Shown here in pieces: positions 1-7,910 of a DNA stretch of 10,956 nucleotides (position 1 is its first letter; every line of letters begins with the position of its first letter). Source of the DNA: Tieghemiomyces parasiticus (taxonomy: Eukaryota > Kickxellomycota > Dimargaritomycetes > Dimargaritales > Dimargaritaceae); contig JANBPT010001307.1 of the NCBI GenBank assembly GCA_027575765.1, positions 1-10,956 of the forward strand, read 5' to 3'. Below the pieces are notes generated by a model. The model saw only the letters and a list, made by a program, of their open reading frames with translations. It was not told where the DNA came from and searched no databases. The position numbers were made by a program, and so were the translations under genes.

Positions 1-276
1 GGACTGGTCTACCAACTCATTGACCTGGAGGGCCAGCCATTTGCCAAGACAGTTCATGGTGAGCGCCTACTTCCCTATTACCCTAGTGCTGTAACCAAAA
101 GGAGAGGAAAAAGGGGAATCAGCTGGCATCCGCCCTTGGTAGGTTTTGGGCTATTAATGGACTACTCATGGGAAATTCCGATCCCTCAAAGAGAGAGCAT
201 GACGTCCAAACGACCAGGAGACGAAAAGAGAGGATTCACCCCATTCCTCCCCCCTTTCGATCAAAGGACTCACTAG
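1..276 (+). CDS. C-terminal end of a Ty3/gypsy-type retrotransposon pol (integrase tail), 5'-truncated by the window
   Basis: The reading frame is open from base 1 and stops at TAG 274-276 (91 codons). The first ~29 residues read GLVYQLIDLEGQPF, then KTVHGERLLPYYP. This matches the hallmark end of gypsy-type integrases (GPY/F-type module: Y-x-L-x-D-x-x-G-x-P, then T-V-x-G-x-R-L-x-P-Y-Y), which helps insert retroelement cDNA into the chromosome. The match ends at about residue 29. The LTR-like element starts at base 90, so the last ~60 codons are read through LTR sequence and look low-complexity and unconserved. Whether the protein really ends there, or this is a decayed copy, cannot be told without the upstream part. 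I am confident of the family from the short motif, but not that the element is active. Confidence 0.72.
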   Translation, partial: GLVYQLIDLEGQPFAKTVHGERLLPYYPSAVTKRRGKRGISWHPPLVGFGLLMDYSWEIPIPQRESMTSKRPGDEKRGFTPFLPPFDQRTH

Positions 277-688
277 CTGCGCTCAACAAGCACGTGCTGG
301 TCCTGAAAATAGACATTCCGCTGGGCAACATGACAAGCAACATTCTCTCTTCTGGATGCCAAATGGCTTCCCTCTCTTCCTCCCTTTTACCTTGCCGGCG
401 AAAACTCACCTTCACCCCCAGGCGAGCATATTTAAAGCGACCTGGGCAGCCAACCCTGTTTTGAGACTTATCTGAGATATAAATAATCCTTCTACTTCTA
501 AACCTCCTTGCCTTGGGCCACCTCGCCTGCCTATCTCTACTACCTTCACGGCCTACTCGGTTACACGCATAATCAATAATCGCTATACGATTTAAACGCT
601 TTCTTTTATGGGAATTGCCTAATTGCCCTTAGCCTCCTTGCCTACTTTCTTTGCCGTTTCCACCGCCCACTTGTTTTACTTGGTTACA
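90..688 (+). mobile_element. LTR-like element, copy A (599 bp), probably the 3' LTR of the adjacent gypsy element
   Basis: It begins TGTAACCAAAAGGAG and ends ACTTGGTTACA, so it has TG...CA ends inside an 8-bp inverted repeat, as LTRs do. A TATA box (TATAAATA, 478-485) lies about 390 bp in, which would divide a U3 from R/U5. A 10-bp palindrome AGCACGTGCT sits at 289-298. It directly abuts the retroelement pol end, which supports a 3' LTR. A second copy lies in reverse at 753-1229; the two align along their whole length with many substitutions and gaps. No target-site duplication is visible at the right end (GGATC), and its partner would lie outside the window. The plus-strand ORF at 168-464 inside it has no recognisable content. 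Confidence 0.7.
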
Positions 689-752
689 GGATCACACACT
701 CTGGAAAGCTTGGGGGCATTTGTGGTTAACGGAAGGCCTTTGAACATTGCAA

Positions 753-1229
753 TGTAACCAAGCTGAGCAAGTGGGCGGTGAAAACAGCAGAGGAGGGAAG
801 CTGGCCAGGAGGCCAAGGGTAATTAGGTAATCCCCAAGAAAGTGTTTGAAATGTATAGGGATTATTTTGTTGCAGAGAAGTTTATATCTAATGTTAACTG
901 CCCCCTTTGTCTCAAGTATACTGGCCTGGAGGTGAGATGGTTCCTGTTGGCATGATGAAAGAGGGGAGGAGGGAAGTCGTTTGACATTTGGAACACATGG
1001 AGCCCCTTTCCTTTTTGCCGGGCAGAGTATATCCTGTGCACATACATGTTCCGATTGAATGCCAATGGTAAGTCATTTGACTATATGATAGAGGAAAAAG
1101 GTTAAGGGGTGTGAACCCTGTAGTTTTCTTATTTCCGCAATTATCTGCATCTACTGGTGATAATGATCGATACAAACCTACTAGGGGTGGAGTTAAACTG
1201 ATTTCATCTTTCTCCTCCTTTTGGTTACA
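753..1229 (-). mobile_element. LTR-like element, copy B (477 bp), inverted and diverged relative to copy A
   Basis: Read on the minus strand it begins TGTAACCAAAAGGAG (1229-1215), identical to the start of copy A. It ends with a GCCCACTTG...CTTGGTTACA block (near 775-753) that matches the end of copy A. Shared internal landmarks include GTAGGTTT, the CCAGGC...GTATA/CATAT block, an AGATATAAA TATA box (TATAAA at 886-881), and the ...CCTAATT-CCCTT- stretch. It is about 120 bp shorter than copy A through internal gaps. Its flanks (TGCAA left, GTGTA right) are not a duplication, so it is an old solo LTR, a rearranged end, or one half of an inverted structure. The small minus-strand ORFs inside (862-1175) are not convincing genes. 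Confidence 0.65.
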
Positions 1230-1751
1230 GTGTAATCAGCTACTGTCTTAATTTGATTAAGTCTACTCGCCTGTGGCCTTCCCTTGGCATTCTCCTCTAG
1301 TAGCCCCTCCTCTTCCGGCCGCAACCTCCCCCCGTCACAATACCTTGGGCATCTCTTCGGGTAATCATCGCGCAGTACCCTATAAATGGGGGGGATGTCA
1401 CTGGAGTACGCATAGTACTGGCTCTTAGGGATTATCTACCGCATTACGGGATATGTTGCTTGCATCCGGCTACACCCTGCAGATAATCCACCAGGCTCTG
1501 GTGGACAGTTTGAACCCCCTATGATACTATCCTGGAATAATCTCACGCGGTTATATCGTATAGCTAGTCACTCGCCTTGATTAGGATCTTCAGTTACCCC
1601 ACCATACTTGTGATGAGTGCCCCCTCCCTCTACTCGTCTTCGTGAATTATTGATTTACCTGCATATTCTATTAATGTCAATACTGCAGGTGTCTAGTACA
1701 AAATGCTAATTAGGATATAAGCTACATAGGAAATAGTTGACCACGGGTTGG
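1230..1751. other. Gene-free intergenic stretch between the LTR copies and the 3' end of NUF2
   Basis: There is no ORF of note on either strand. It holds TATAAAT at 1381-1387 followed at once by a G7 run (1388-1394), and a perfect 8-bp stem with a 3-nt loop at 1487-1505. It must also contain the NUF2 3' UTR (minus strand, from 1751 downward), but no exact AATAAA is visible on that strand. No tRNA, rRNA or coding similarity was recognised. Confidence 0.5.
1487..1505. repeat. Perfect 8-bp hairpin with GCT loop
   Basis: TCCACCAG (1487-1494), loop GCT, CTGGTGGA (1498-1505). It lies about 250 bp beyond the NUF2 stop and nothing recognisable is beside it. No T-run follows on either strand, and no function is assigned. 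Confidence 0.5.
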
Positions 1752-4073
1752 TCATTGGGCTGGGTAACGGCCCGGAGTGATGAGTTGAAGCAGTTTGTGC
1801 TGGTACATTTCAACACGGTCTTTCAGGCGTAAGTAATCTGTTAGCATGGCCTCCAGCTCTTTCTCGGTGTTGTCGCGAAGCTCGGTCGTCTACGAATCCA
1901 GGATGAGTGGACAATTAGTTCAATAGGGGGGGGGGTGTTAGTCATTACTTCGGATGTCAGTACTAATGGACATACCATTGCTTTCTTTTTTTCGCTAGGC
2001 CCCACAGGGACTAAAGATAACCATTAGGCACCGGCCTAGCCAAAACTCGGGAGGTTCCAATCTCTAATACTTACCCGTTGTTCCATTTCCTCGGTCAGCC
2101 GCTTGCTACGGGTGATCTTCTCCTTGGCGGCCTCGGCTTCCTGGCTGGCCTCTCCCAAGTCGGCCTGCAACTGCTTCTTCTTGGCCAAAAGCCCCTCCAT
2201 TTTCATCGTCCGTTGCTTCTCAAGGCGAGCAGACTTGTCTTGGGCCAGGTCGAGCTGGCGCCGCAGCCGCTGTTGGCCCATTTCGAGCTCGCGGAATTGG
2301 ATCTGGCGCTGTTCAAGCTGTTCTCGGTCACGGGTGATTTGCTGGAGGGATTCCTCGACCTTATGCTCTTCCGTCTGACAGTCCTCCTGGAGTCGGAGGC
2401 TGGCCGACAATTCCTGTTCTACCGCGTCCATCGTCTCGATGCGTATCTCCAGCTGACGTAGCTTTTGCTCGAGCCCAGCCAGACTGTGCCGGCTCTGAGT
2501 TACCACTTCGTTCATCTCCTGGAGTTCCTCCTTAGCCTTCTCAGGATCCTGTACGATCTTGGACTTAAGGTCGTTGATTCGGTTACGCAGCTCGTTCTCC
2601 TCGGTTTGACATTTTGCCTGACAACGTGCGCAAGGGGAGGGTAGTGATTAAGGGTCCGAGGTGAGCGTAGGGTAGCAGGTGGCAAAGTCTGTCAACGCCA
2701 ACTCCACCAGTCGAATGTGTCTAGCAATGTCCTTCAGGGCCCTAACGAGCCTTGCCAGGTACTTACCACGATCTCGTGTAGTTCTTTGTATTCATCGCGG
2801 ATGGCATTCACGTCTTTTTTGATGACGTTGTACGTGGCGGTGATGCGCGCATTTTCCTGGTGCAACTTCTCGTTGTCATCCTTGAGTTTGACGACCTGTG
2901 GCTGCTCCTGTACCTGGCGGTGACTACAAGGATATATCGCAGTGATTTGACATAGGAGTGGTTCGGGTTGGGGAGAGGTTAGAAGGTCGACTATGCCCTA
3001 GGAAAGAAAGAAATAGTAATAATAATAATAGAAAAAACGGGGGGTGAGCGACAGAATCGATAAATTTGACGGAGGCTACGGATGACGGGATGGTTTTGAC
3101 TCACCGGATCATACTGATTTTCTCTTGAAGCTCCTGCTGCTCCTGCTGTAGCGAGCTGAGTCGCTTGGCGTAGTCGTCCTGAGGGTACAAGGTGAGCGGG
3201 GGTAGTCCGGTGCATGGTCAATGATTAGTTTTGTTCCACTTCAGCATCAAGGACCCATCACTTGGGGGGGGGCACGCTACCGACAATGGATCCCCGGGTC
3301 ACTTACCGCCTGGTTGACATATTTATCGTACACGGCCATGCGCTCCTCACGGAACTTGGCAAAGTTTATCATGGCGCTCAGGACCCGTTTGACCTGCCCG
3401 GGTTCGGGTCGCAGAATTTCGCGCAGGCTAAAGTCCTTGATACCCACTTCGTGCATCAAGCGGCGGCTGGTGGTGGCGAGGTCGAATTGAGACGTGATAT
3501 TGCAGGTGCAGAACAACCAGGGGTAGAAGGTGAAGAGAGTTAGCAGGCTAGATGGTATTCGGTCTGTGGCCTTGGGCCCCGTCTGCACAACGGATGGTCT
3601 GGATAGGGACCTGACGATAGTCCCGGGCTGCCTAACGAAGCTGTACGAACAGCTGACCTCCCTCACACACTCTCTCTCCTTTCATTTCCTCCTCCCTCGC
3701 TGTGTCCGTCTCCGATTACCATTGAACTCTAGGCAACTTACACATGGTGGTAAAATGTCATAAGCACAGTACTATCGGCGTGAATTTCGGGAAACTCAAT
3801 GAGGTTGGCAAGCTCAACTTTGGGGTCCTCAAACTGGTCGCTAGTGATGCCCATGAAGATATCAACGAAGGCCTCGTAGACCACTTGCATGCGCTGCGGC
3901 GTCGGCTTCATGAGGTCTTCTTCCGTAAACGGGATCTGTAGGTCGTTCATGCACTGGAGGATTTCGGCGGGCGGTAGGGCTGGGAAGCTGTACGGAGCAC
4001 GCCCGCCGACCGTACCACCCGCGCCAAGGCCACCCCCGCCGTTGCGCGGGGTCATGCTACCGTAGTTGAGCAT
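1752..4073 (-). CDS. NUF2: Kinetochore protein Nuf2 (Ndc80 complex subunit), 6 exons, 467 aa
   Basis: Nuf2 pairs with Ndc80 to link kinetochores to spindle microtubules. Exons (minus strand): 4073-3742, 3466-3307, 3178-3105, 2923-2767, 2617-2075, 1889-1752. Reading frame is kept across all five junctions. Donors are GTAAGT (GTGAGT in intron 3), acceptors are CAG or TAG, and CTAAC/CTAAT/TTAAT-like branch sites are present. Residues ~25-160 form the calponin-homology head: YSFPALPPAEILQCMNDLQI, KPTPQRMQ, then after the first junction RRLMHEVGIKDFSL and INFAKFREER. Residues ~165-467 are Glu/Gln/Lys/Arg-rich coiled coil. It includes SKIVQDPEKAKEEL, which parallels the conserved K-I-V-x-x-P-E-K segment of other Nuf2 proteins. 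Length is normal (human 464 aa). The start is the only ATG before the head, in good context (A at -3). The call is near certain; the exact intron 1 acceptor (3467/3468) is supported by phase and by being the first AG after its branch site. Confidence 0.95.
3017..3030. repeat. (TAA)n microsatellite inside NUF2 intron 3
   Basis: A short run of TAA units, flanked by A-rich sequence and a G6 tract (3039-3044). On the transcribed strand it reads ATT repeats next to a C6 run. A similar ATT-rich run sits in the COQ5 intron (about 7045-7059). Both are ordinary slippage-prone intron sequence. Confidence 0.6.
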
Positions 4074-4566
4074 GGTGATGGAGAGGCGGTGGTTTGGACT
4101 TGGTCGTAAGGGCTATCGCTAGGGGGGAGGAAGAGAATATAAAGATGCGGAGTTGGCAACGTGGAGCGGGGCCGTGAGCGGATGTGGTTTGACGTGAGAA
4201 TTCCGGTTAAGGTATTTTGGGAAGGGGTCCTCATGTGCAGAGGTAACGCTATCGGCTGCGCAGCGTAATCAAAACAAGGTGCCGGCAAGGCCATTCCACT
4301 CGGGCGGAGTTTGGAAGGCATTCGGAACTACAACTCGTATATTTGTATCACGTGATTTTTATTCGAACTGGCAGAGGGACTGAGTGCACCCCTATCGAAT
4401 GCGGCTGCTGTAGCCAACAATCAATCCGATTGGTGAAACAAGCTCTGCTGATGGAGCGAAAAGGTCGACATTGCACAAAATACCCAAGACTTTATCCTAG
4501 ACCACTCAACCAACCTGCCAACCCGATGCGGAAAGAATGCAGGTCCCGCACGGTACGGAGCAATGC
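4074..4566. promoter_or_regulatory. Intergenic region: NUF2 upstream sequence and OST1 3' end
   Basis: Both flanking genes are on the minus strand, so this 493-bp stretch holds the OST1 3' UTR and the NUF2 promoter. A perfect TCACGTGA E-box (4348-4355) lies about 275 bp before the NUF2 ATG. A CCAAT box (ATTGG on plus, 4429-4433, context TCACCAATCGG on minus) lies about 356 bp before it. An AT-rich TATA-like stretch (4138-4143, ATATAA on plus) lies about 65 bp upstream. The small ORFs here (for example 4052-4321 minus) have no recognisable content. Roles are inferred from motif and position only. Confidence 0.4.
4358..4363 (-). terminator. AATAAA polyadenylation signal for OST1
   Basis: TTTATT on plus reads AATAAA on minus, about 204 nt downstream of the OST1 stop. 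It sits 2 nt from the TCACGTGA motif, so the 3' end of OST1 and the putative NUF2 upstream element almost touch. Confidence 0.4.
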
Positions 4567-6189
4567 CTAGTTCTTGCCCCTCCGTTTCTTTTTGCCCGAT
4601 TCGGGTACGCCGGCCTTCCGAGTGGGCACAGGGGTGGACGGAGCAGCGGCGACTTTCTTGCTAAGGCCTGGTGTGCTGCTAACCGCTGGCTCGTTGGTAT
4701 CCTTAACTGGGACACTGGTAGCGCGGGGACCTTGGTGAGGGAGCAGCTGAAAGTTCATCCGGGAGACAGCGGAGGCCAGACCAAAGAAGGCCAGCAGGGC
4801 GCCGGCCAAGACGAATGGCTTGAGGAGTAGGTACAGCGGGTTAAAGCGATATGACACGATGATGGGGAACTGGTCAAGCTCGGGGACGACCAGGCGACGG
4901 CGAATGCGAACGGTCGGGCGGCCAACGCTATCCATGTAGCTGTAGAAGATGCCCTCGGTAACGTCATCAAGGGTGGCCGCGGTACGGATGGCCACATCCT
5001 GGGCGCCTTCGGGGAGCACCACCTCGAGATAGGCATCCTCAACAGGGGCGTCAGGGAAGTAGCTAGGCAGGGTGACGCGGAGGTTGTAGCGCTCAGTCGA
5101 TGGGTCGTAGCGCAGCAGGTCGGTGAGGGGTTGCTTGTACCCGTGATTCCAGTTGTAGATCCAGCCGCCGGCGAGCTGGTAGCGTGACATAAACTCGAGG
5201 ACGGCGGCCCGCGGGCGGTCGTAGCGCAAGTGGGTGGTGGACACGTTACCCACCTCGTCCTTGAAGTAAACGCTGTGGGCAGTAACCGGCAGCTCCAGGG
5301 CAAAGTTGTTAATTACGTTTCCAACCGGAGTGTTGGGAACCAGCTGCAAGACCTGTTGGAAGTGGCCCTTTAGCACGGCTCCATTGTGCTTGACCACTGC
5401 GTGCTCGTCCACGGACGCGTGGCCCGCCCAGTGGCTGATCTCCACATGACGCTCGGCCGTCGGTATGACCAGTGGGATTAAGTCGCATGGGTAATGCACG
5501 CGTAGCGGAGCGCGGGCAAAGGCGGGTAAGTCGCGGTATGGCCCGTAGGTGATGGTACGGCCGGACTTGGCCACCGGGGTCGGCTGGTCACTGAAGCTCT
5601 CCGTTTTTCCGGAGGGCAGGGTGACCTTAGTCGTTTGGCGCTTCGACGGGTACAGACTAGGCAGGTAGGCGTCACCCGAATAGACCAGGTACTGTTGACC
5701 AAATTGCGGGAGGGCGCGCGGGAGCGGGGAGAGAGCCGCGGTGTGGGCGACCAGGACATTGAGCTTGGTCGACTGACCGGGGGCCAACGGGTGGAGCAGT
5801 TCAATGTCAAAGACCGCGTAGGTCTCGGCCATGGCGTCATCACGCACCACGTCAGGCAGCGGCGTTACCAGCAGGGCCTCGCCCGTGGCCACATCATTGG
5901 CATAGACCAGACCCACCTGCGCCGCGGTGGCGTTGGGCATCAGCCAGTAGTAGTGTTGGACGGGAGCCTGGCCGGTGTTGCGGAGCTCTGTATCGACCTT
6001 CTCGCGCACAAGGGTACGGGACAGGTCAACCTTCCGCGTGACAACCACCTGGGTCAGATCGCCAGAAGCCTCGCCCACGGCGGAATTGACGGCGCGGGCC
6101 ATGACAACAGCCGCCTGGCTGATGGCCACGAGAGCCAGGGCGGCCAAAAATAGATGGCGGCCACCCCGTAAGGTACGAAGCAGTTGCAT
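4567..6189 (-). CDS. OST1: Ribophorin I / oligosaccharyltransferase subunit Ost1, intronless, 540 aa
   Basis: This is a subunit of the ER membrane oligosaccharyltransferase, which moves the preassembled glycan onto Asn of nascent proteins. ATG 6187-6189 (A at -3) is the only ATG at the 5' end of the frame and starts a signal peptide: basic MQLLRTLRGGRH, hydrophobic LFLAALALVAIS, small-residue site near residue 30. The lumenal part carries family blocks: VVTRKVDLSRT, VREKVDTELRN, GAVLKGHF and YFKDEVGNVSTTHLRYD, then GGWIYNWNHGYKQPL. Asn86 (NAT) and Asn315 (NVS) are sequons. A single membrane segment spans ~452-474 (LYLLLKPFVLAGALLAFFGL). A 65-residue Ser/Pro/Lys-rich cytosolic tail ends KKKRRGKN. 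Yeast Ost1 (476 aa) has almost no tail and animal ribophorin I a longer one. The closest upstream CCAAT box is at 6446-6450 (minus). Confidence 0.95.
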   Translation of the reverse strand: MQLLRTLRGGRHLFLAALALVAISQAAVVMARAVNSAVGEASGDLTQVVVTRKVDLSRTLVREKVDTELRNTGQAPVQHYYWLMPNATAAQVGLVYANDVATGEALLVTPLPDVVRDDAMAETYAVFDIELLHPLAPGQSTKLNVLVAHTAALSPLPRALPQFGQQYLVYSGDAYLPSLYPSKRQTTKVTLPSGKTESFSDQPTPVAKSGRTITYGPYRDLPAFARAPLRVHYPCDLIPLVIPTAERHVEISHWAGHASVDEHAVVKHNGAVLKGHFQQVLQLVPNTPVGNVINNFALELPVTAHSVYFKDEVGNVSTTHLRYDRPRAAVLEFMSRYQLAGGWIYNWNHGYKQPLTDLLRYDPSTERYNLRVTLPSYFPDAPVEDAYLEVVLPEGAQDVAIRTAATLDDVTEGIFYSYMDSVGRPTVRIRRRLVVPELDQFPIIVSYRFNPLYLLLKPFVLAGALLAFFGLASAVSRMNFQLLPHQGPRATSVPVKDTNEPAVSSTPGLSKKVAAAPSTPVPTRKAGVPESGKKKRRGKN

Positions 6190-6780
6190 AGTCGGAACGG
6201 ATGGGGACAGGGCGATGGATAACGAGATGCGCCGCCTAACTATACAAATGGGGTGATGGTGTGAGTACAACCAGCAGAGATGGACTGGCAGTAGAGAAAC
6301 GACTAGATGGCGGTCTGATGGGCTCCCCCTTCAGAATGACTTGGGTGCCGGTAGGCTCTGTAGGCTTCTCGTGGATGAGTGAGTGCACTGGAGCCGTCCC
6401 ACGCAGGCCCCTGGGTGACGAAAACCCAACGAGGGGGGTAGTATAATTGGCCTTTGAATGCCTGTGAGGCTCCGTCCCGAGTATGGCTGCAAGCCCGGTG
6501 CTAATGCCAACCAGTTAGCTACTGAAGCCTCATGGTCCAGATTCCACCCGTAGGGTTCCACGGTCCACGACCCGATACCCATCGATCGTGCCATTTAACT
6601 TTATCCAGGGTTGACAGTAAGCCGGATGCATGCCATCGTTGCCACTGATACGCCATATTTATTTTCATTGTGACCTGTGTACACCCCAGATCCTAATTAG
6701 TAGTTACTGAGAACGCATTGCTACGCTTCTATGTCCACCTAGCCGCTCAACCTAAACCACACGGCTGAAAGTGCAGTGGC
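6190..6780. other. Intergenic region: OST1 promoter and COQ5 3' UTR
   Basis: No gene is supported in this 591-bp stretch. A CCAAT box on minus (ATTGG on plus, 6446-6450), about 260 bp before the OST1 ATG, is the best promoter motif. An inverted repeat TGAGGCT...AGCCTCA spans 6465-6532, with a vaguely tRNA-like interior that does not hold up as a tRNA. The left-to-right ORFs here (6261-6446 plus, 6331-6594 minus) show no family signature. Confidence 0.4.
6658..6663 (-). terminator. AATAAA polyadenylation signal for COQ5
   Basis: TTTATT on plus is AATAAA on minus (context GAAAATAAATATGG), about 118 nt past the COQ5 stop. This is a normal distance for a fungal 3' UTR. Confidence 0.5.
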
Positions 6781-7910
6781 CTAAAGCTTGAACCCAGAGT
6801 GGATCGCGGCCACTCCGAACGTCAGGTTCTCGTACCCGCTACCCACAGTGTAGAAGCCGGCGTCGCGGATAATCTGGGCAAACTTGTCTTGGCGGGGAAA
6901 CTTGCGGATGCTCTCCACGAGGTATTGGTACGAGTCGCGGTCGGCGGCGATCAGCTGACCCAGGGCCGGGATGACCTGGAAGGAATAAAGGTCATAGATT
7001 CTGGATAGGGTGGGCAGGATGGCGGGAGGAGATGACAAAAAAATATTAATAATAATAAACGAGCGGTGAGAAGGCAGTTAGGTTGGTCAGAGAGGTGAGG
7101 ACGGAGGAGTAACCCTGTCTGATAGGGAGCGCTTCCATGCCGGTTTCTGAACCGTTCATAGATCAGCCGTTATAACGGCTGGCCTAGACAGCACGACACT
7201 TACTGGCCGACGACGGGGTTGTCGACGTGGCTGAACTCGAGGCACATGAAGCGACCTCCGGGCTTGAGGACGCGGTAGGCCTCGCGAACCACCTGGTCGA
7301 CGTGGGTGCAGTTACGAATCCCAAAGGCGATGGTATAGGCGTCAACGGACTCGGATGGTACGGTACTCAAATCTTCCGCGTTGCCGACCTCCAAGGTGAC
7401 CTGGGACCGCAGATCATAGGCCGAGTTCTTGAACCGCTGGCGGCCCACCTCGACCATATCCGGATTGATGTCGACCAAGTGGACACGGGCGGTCTGGTCG
7501 CCATGGACGCTATCGCAGTAGTTGAGAAACCGCTGGGCGATATCGCCCGTCCCACCGGCCACGTCCAGGAGTACCGTGCCGGGCGGCGGGGCCAGCCGCC
7601 GGATGAACTGGTCTTTCCATAGCCGGTGGATACCTCCGCTCATAGCGTCGTTCATCACGTCGTAATTGGTCGCCACGCTCGAGAACACCTGGGCCACCAG
7701 GCGCTCCTTGTCGGTCTCGGGCACGTTGCGAAACCCAAAGTGGGTCTCGGAGGTGGTCGCATTCGGCGGGACCGATCCGCTGCCGCCGGCCGGATTCGAT
7801 AGGAAGCGGCACATGTAGCCTACATTGGGACGTACAGGGCGGATAACAGGCCTTGTGACGGACCGGGTTAGAGAGAGGCCGCGCCCCAGGGCGGATCGGA
7901 GGGAGGCCAT
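6781..7910 (-). CDS. COQ5: Mitochondrial 2-methoxy-6-polyprenyl-1,4-benzoquinol C-methyltransferase Coq5, 2 exons, 308 aa
   Basis: Coq5 performs the SAM-dependent C-methylation in ubiquinone synthesis, on the matrix face of the inner mitochondrial membrane within the CoQ synthome. Exons are 7910-7204 and 7000-6781. The intron 7203-7001 (203 bp) has a GTAAGT donor, a CCTAACT branch site and, as the first AG after it, CAG. The codon for Gln236 is split across it, giving [17 protein letters not shown]. The ATG (CCATGG context) starts an Arg/Ser-rich, acid-free presequence of about 40 residues. Then come the UbiE/COQ5 signature [17 protein letters not shown], the SAM-binding [18 protein letters not shown], and the second signature [16 protein letters not shown]. 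Exon 2 holds [20 protein letters not shown] and the C-terminal [16 protein letters not shown]. Length equals yeast Coq5 (307 aa). All key motifs are intact. Confidence 0.96.
7164..7181. repeat. 18-bp perfect palindrome in the COQ5 intron
   Basis: CAGCCGTTA joined to TAACGGCTG with no spacer, about 22 nt after the 5' splice site of the intron. It could fold into a hairpin in the pre-mRNA or be bound as a dimeric site in DNA. No known motif is recognised. Confidence 0.55.

Noticed and set aside
168..464. 98-codon plus-strand ORF
   Set aside because: It lies wholly within LTR copy A, in a different frame from pol, with no conserved motif. Copy B does not preserve the frame.
912..1175. 87-codon minus-strand ORF in LTR copy B
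   Set aside because: The corresponding part of copy A is not open in the same frame, so selection on a protein is unlikely.
90..1229. A single 1140-bp cut-and-paste DNA transposon with 15-16-bp terminal inverted repeats
   Set aside because: Both halves are full-length homologous copies with LTR-like TG...CA ends and TATA boxes, next to a gypsy pol end. There is no transposase and no clean target-site duplication. Kept only as an alternative in the findings.
3530..3763. 77-codon plus-strand ORF
   Set aside because: It covers NUF2 intron 1 on the opposite strand and has no conserved content.
5635..6153. 172-codon plus-strand ORF antisense to OST1
   Set aside because: It is the mirror of a GC-rich, strongly conserved coding region and carries no family signature. 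An antisense shadow.
6190..6270. N-terminal extension of Ost1 upstream of 6189
   Set aside because: The frame is open to 6270 but contains no ATG there, and the signal peptide begins properly at ATG 6189.
6465..6532. tRNA-like stretch on the minus strand with a 7-bp outer stem (TGAGGCT/AGCCTCA) and GTAGCTAACTGGTT, CTTGCAGCC segments
   Set aside because: There is no T-loop (no TTCGAAT-type box), the D and anticodon stems do not close properly, and at 68 nt it is too short. Treated as coincidence or an unrecognisable relic.
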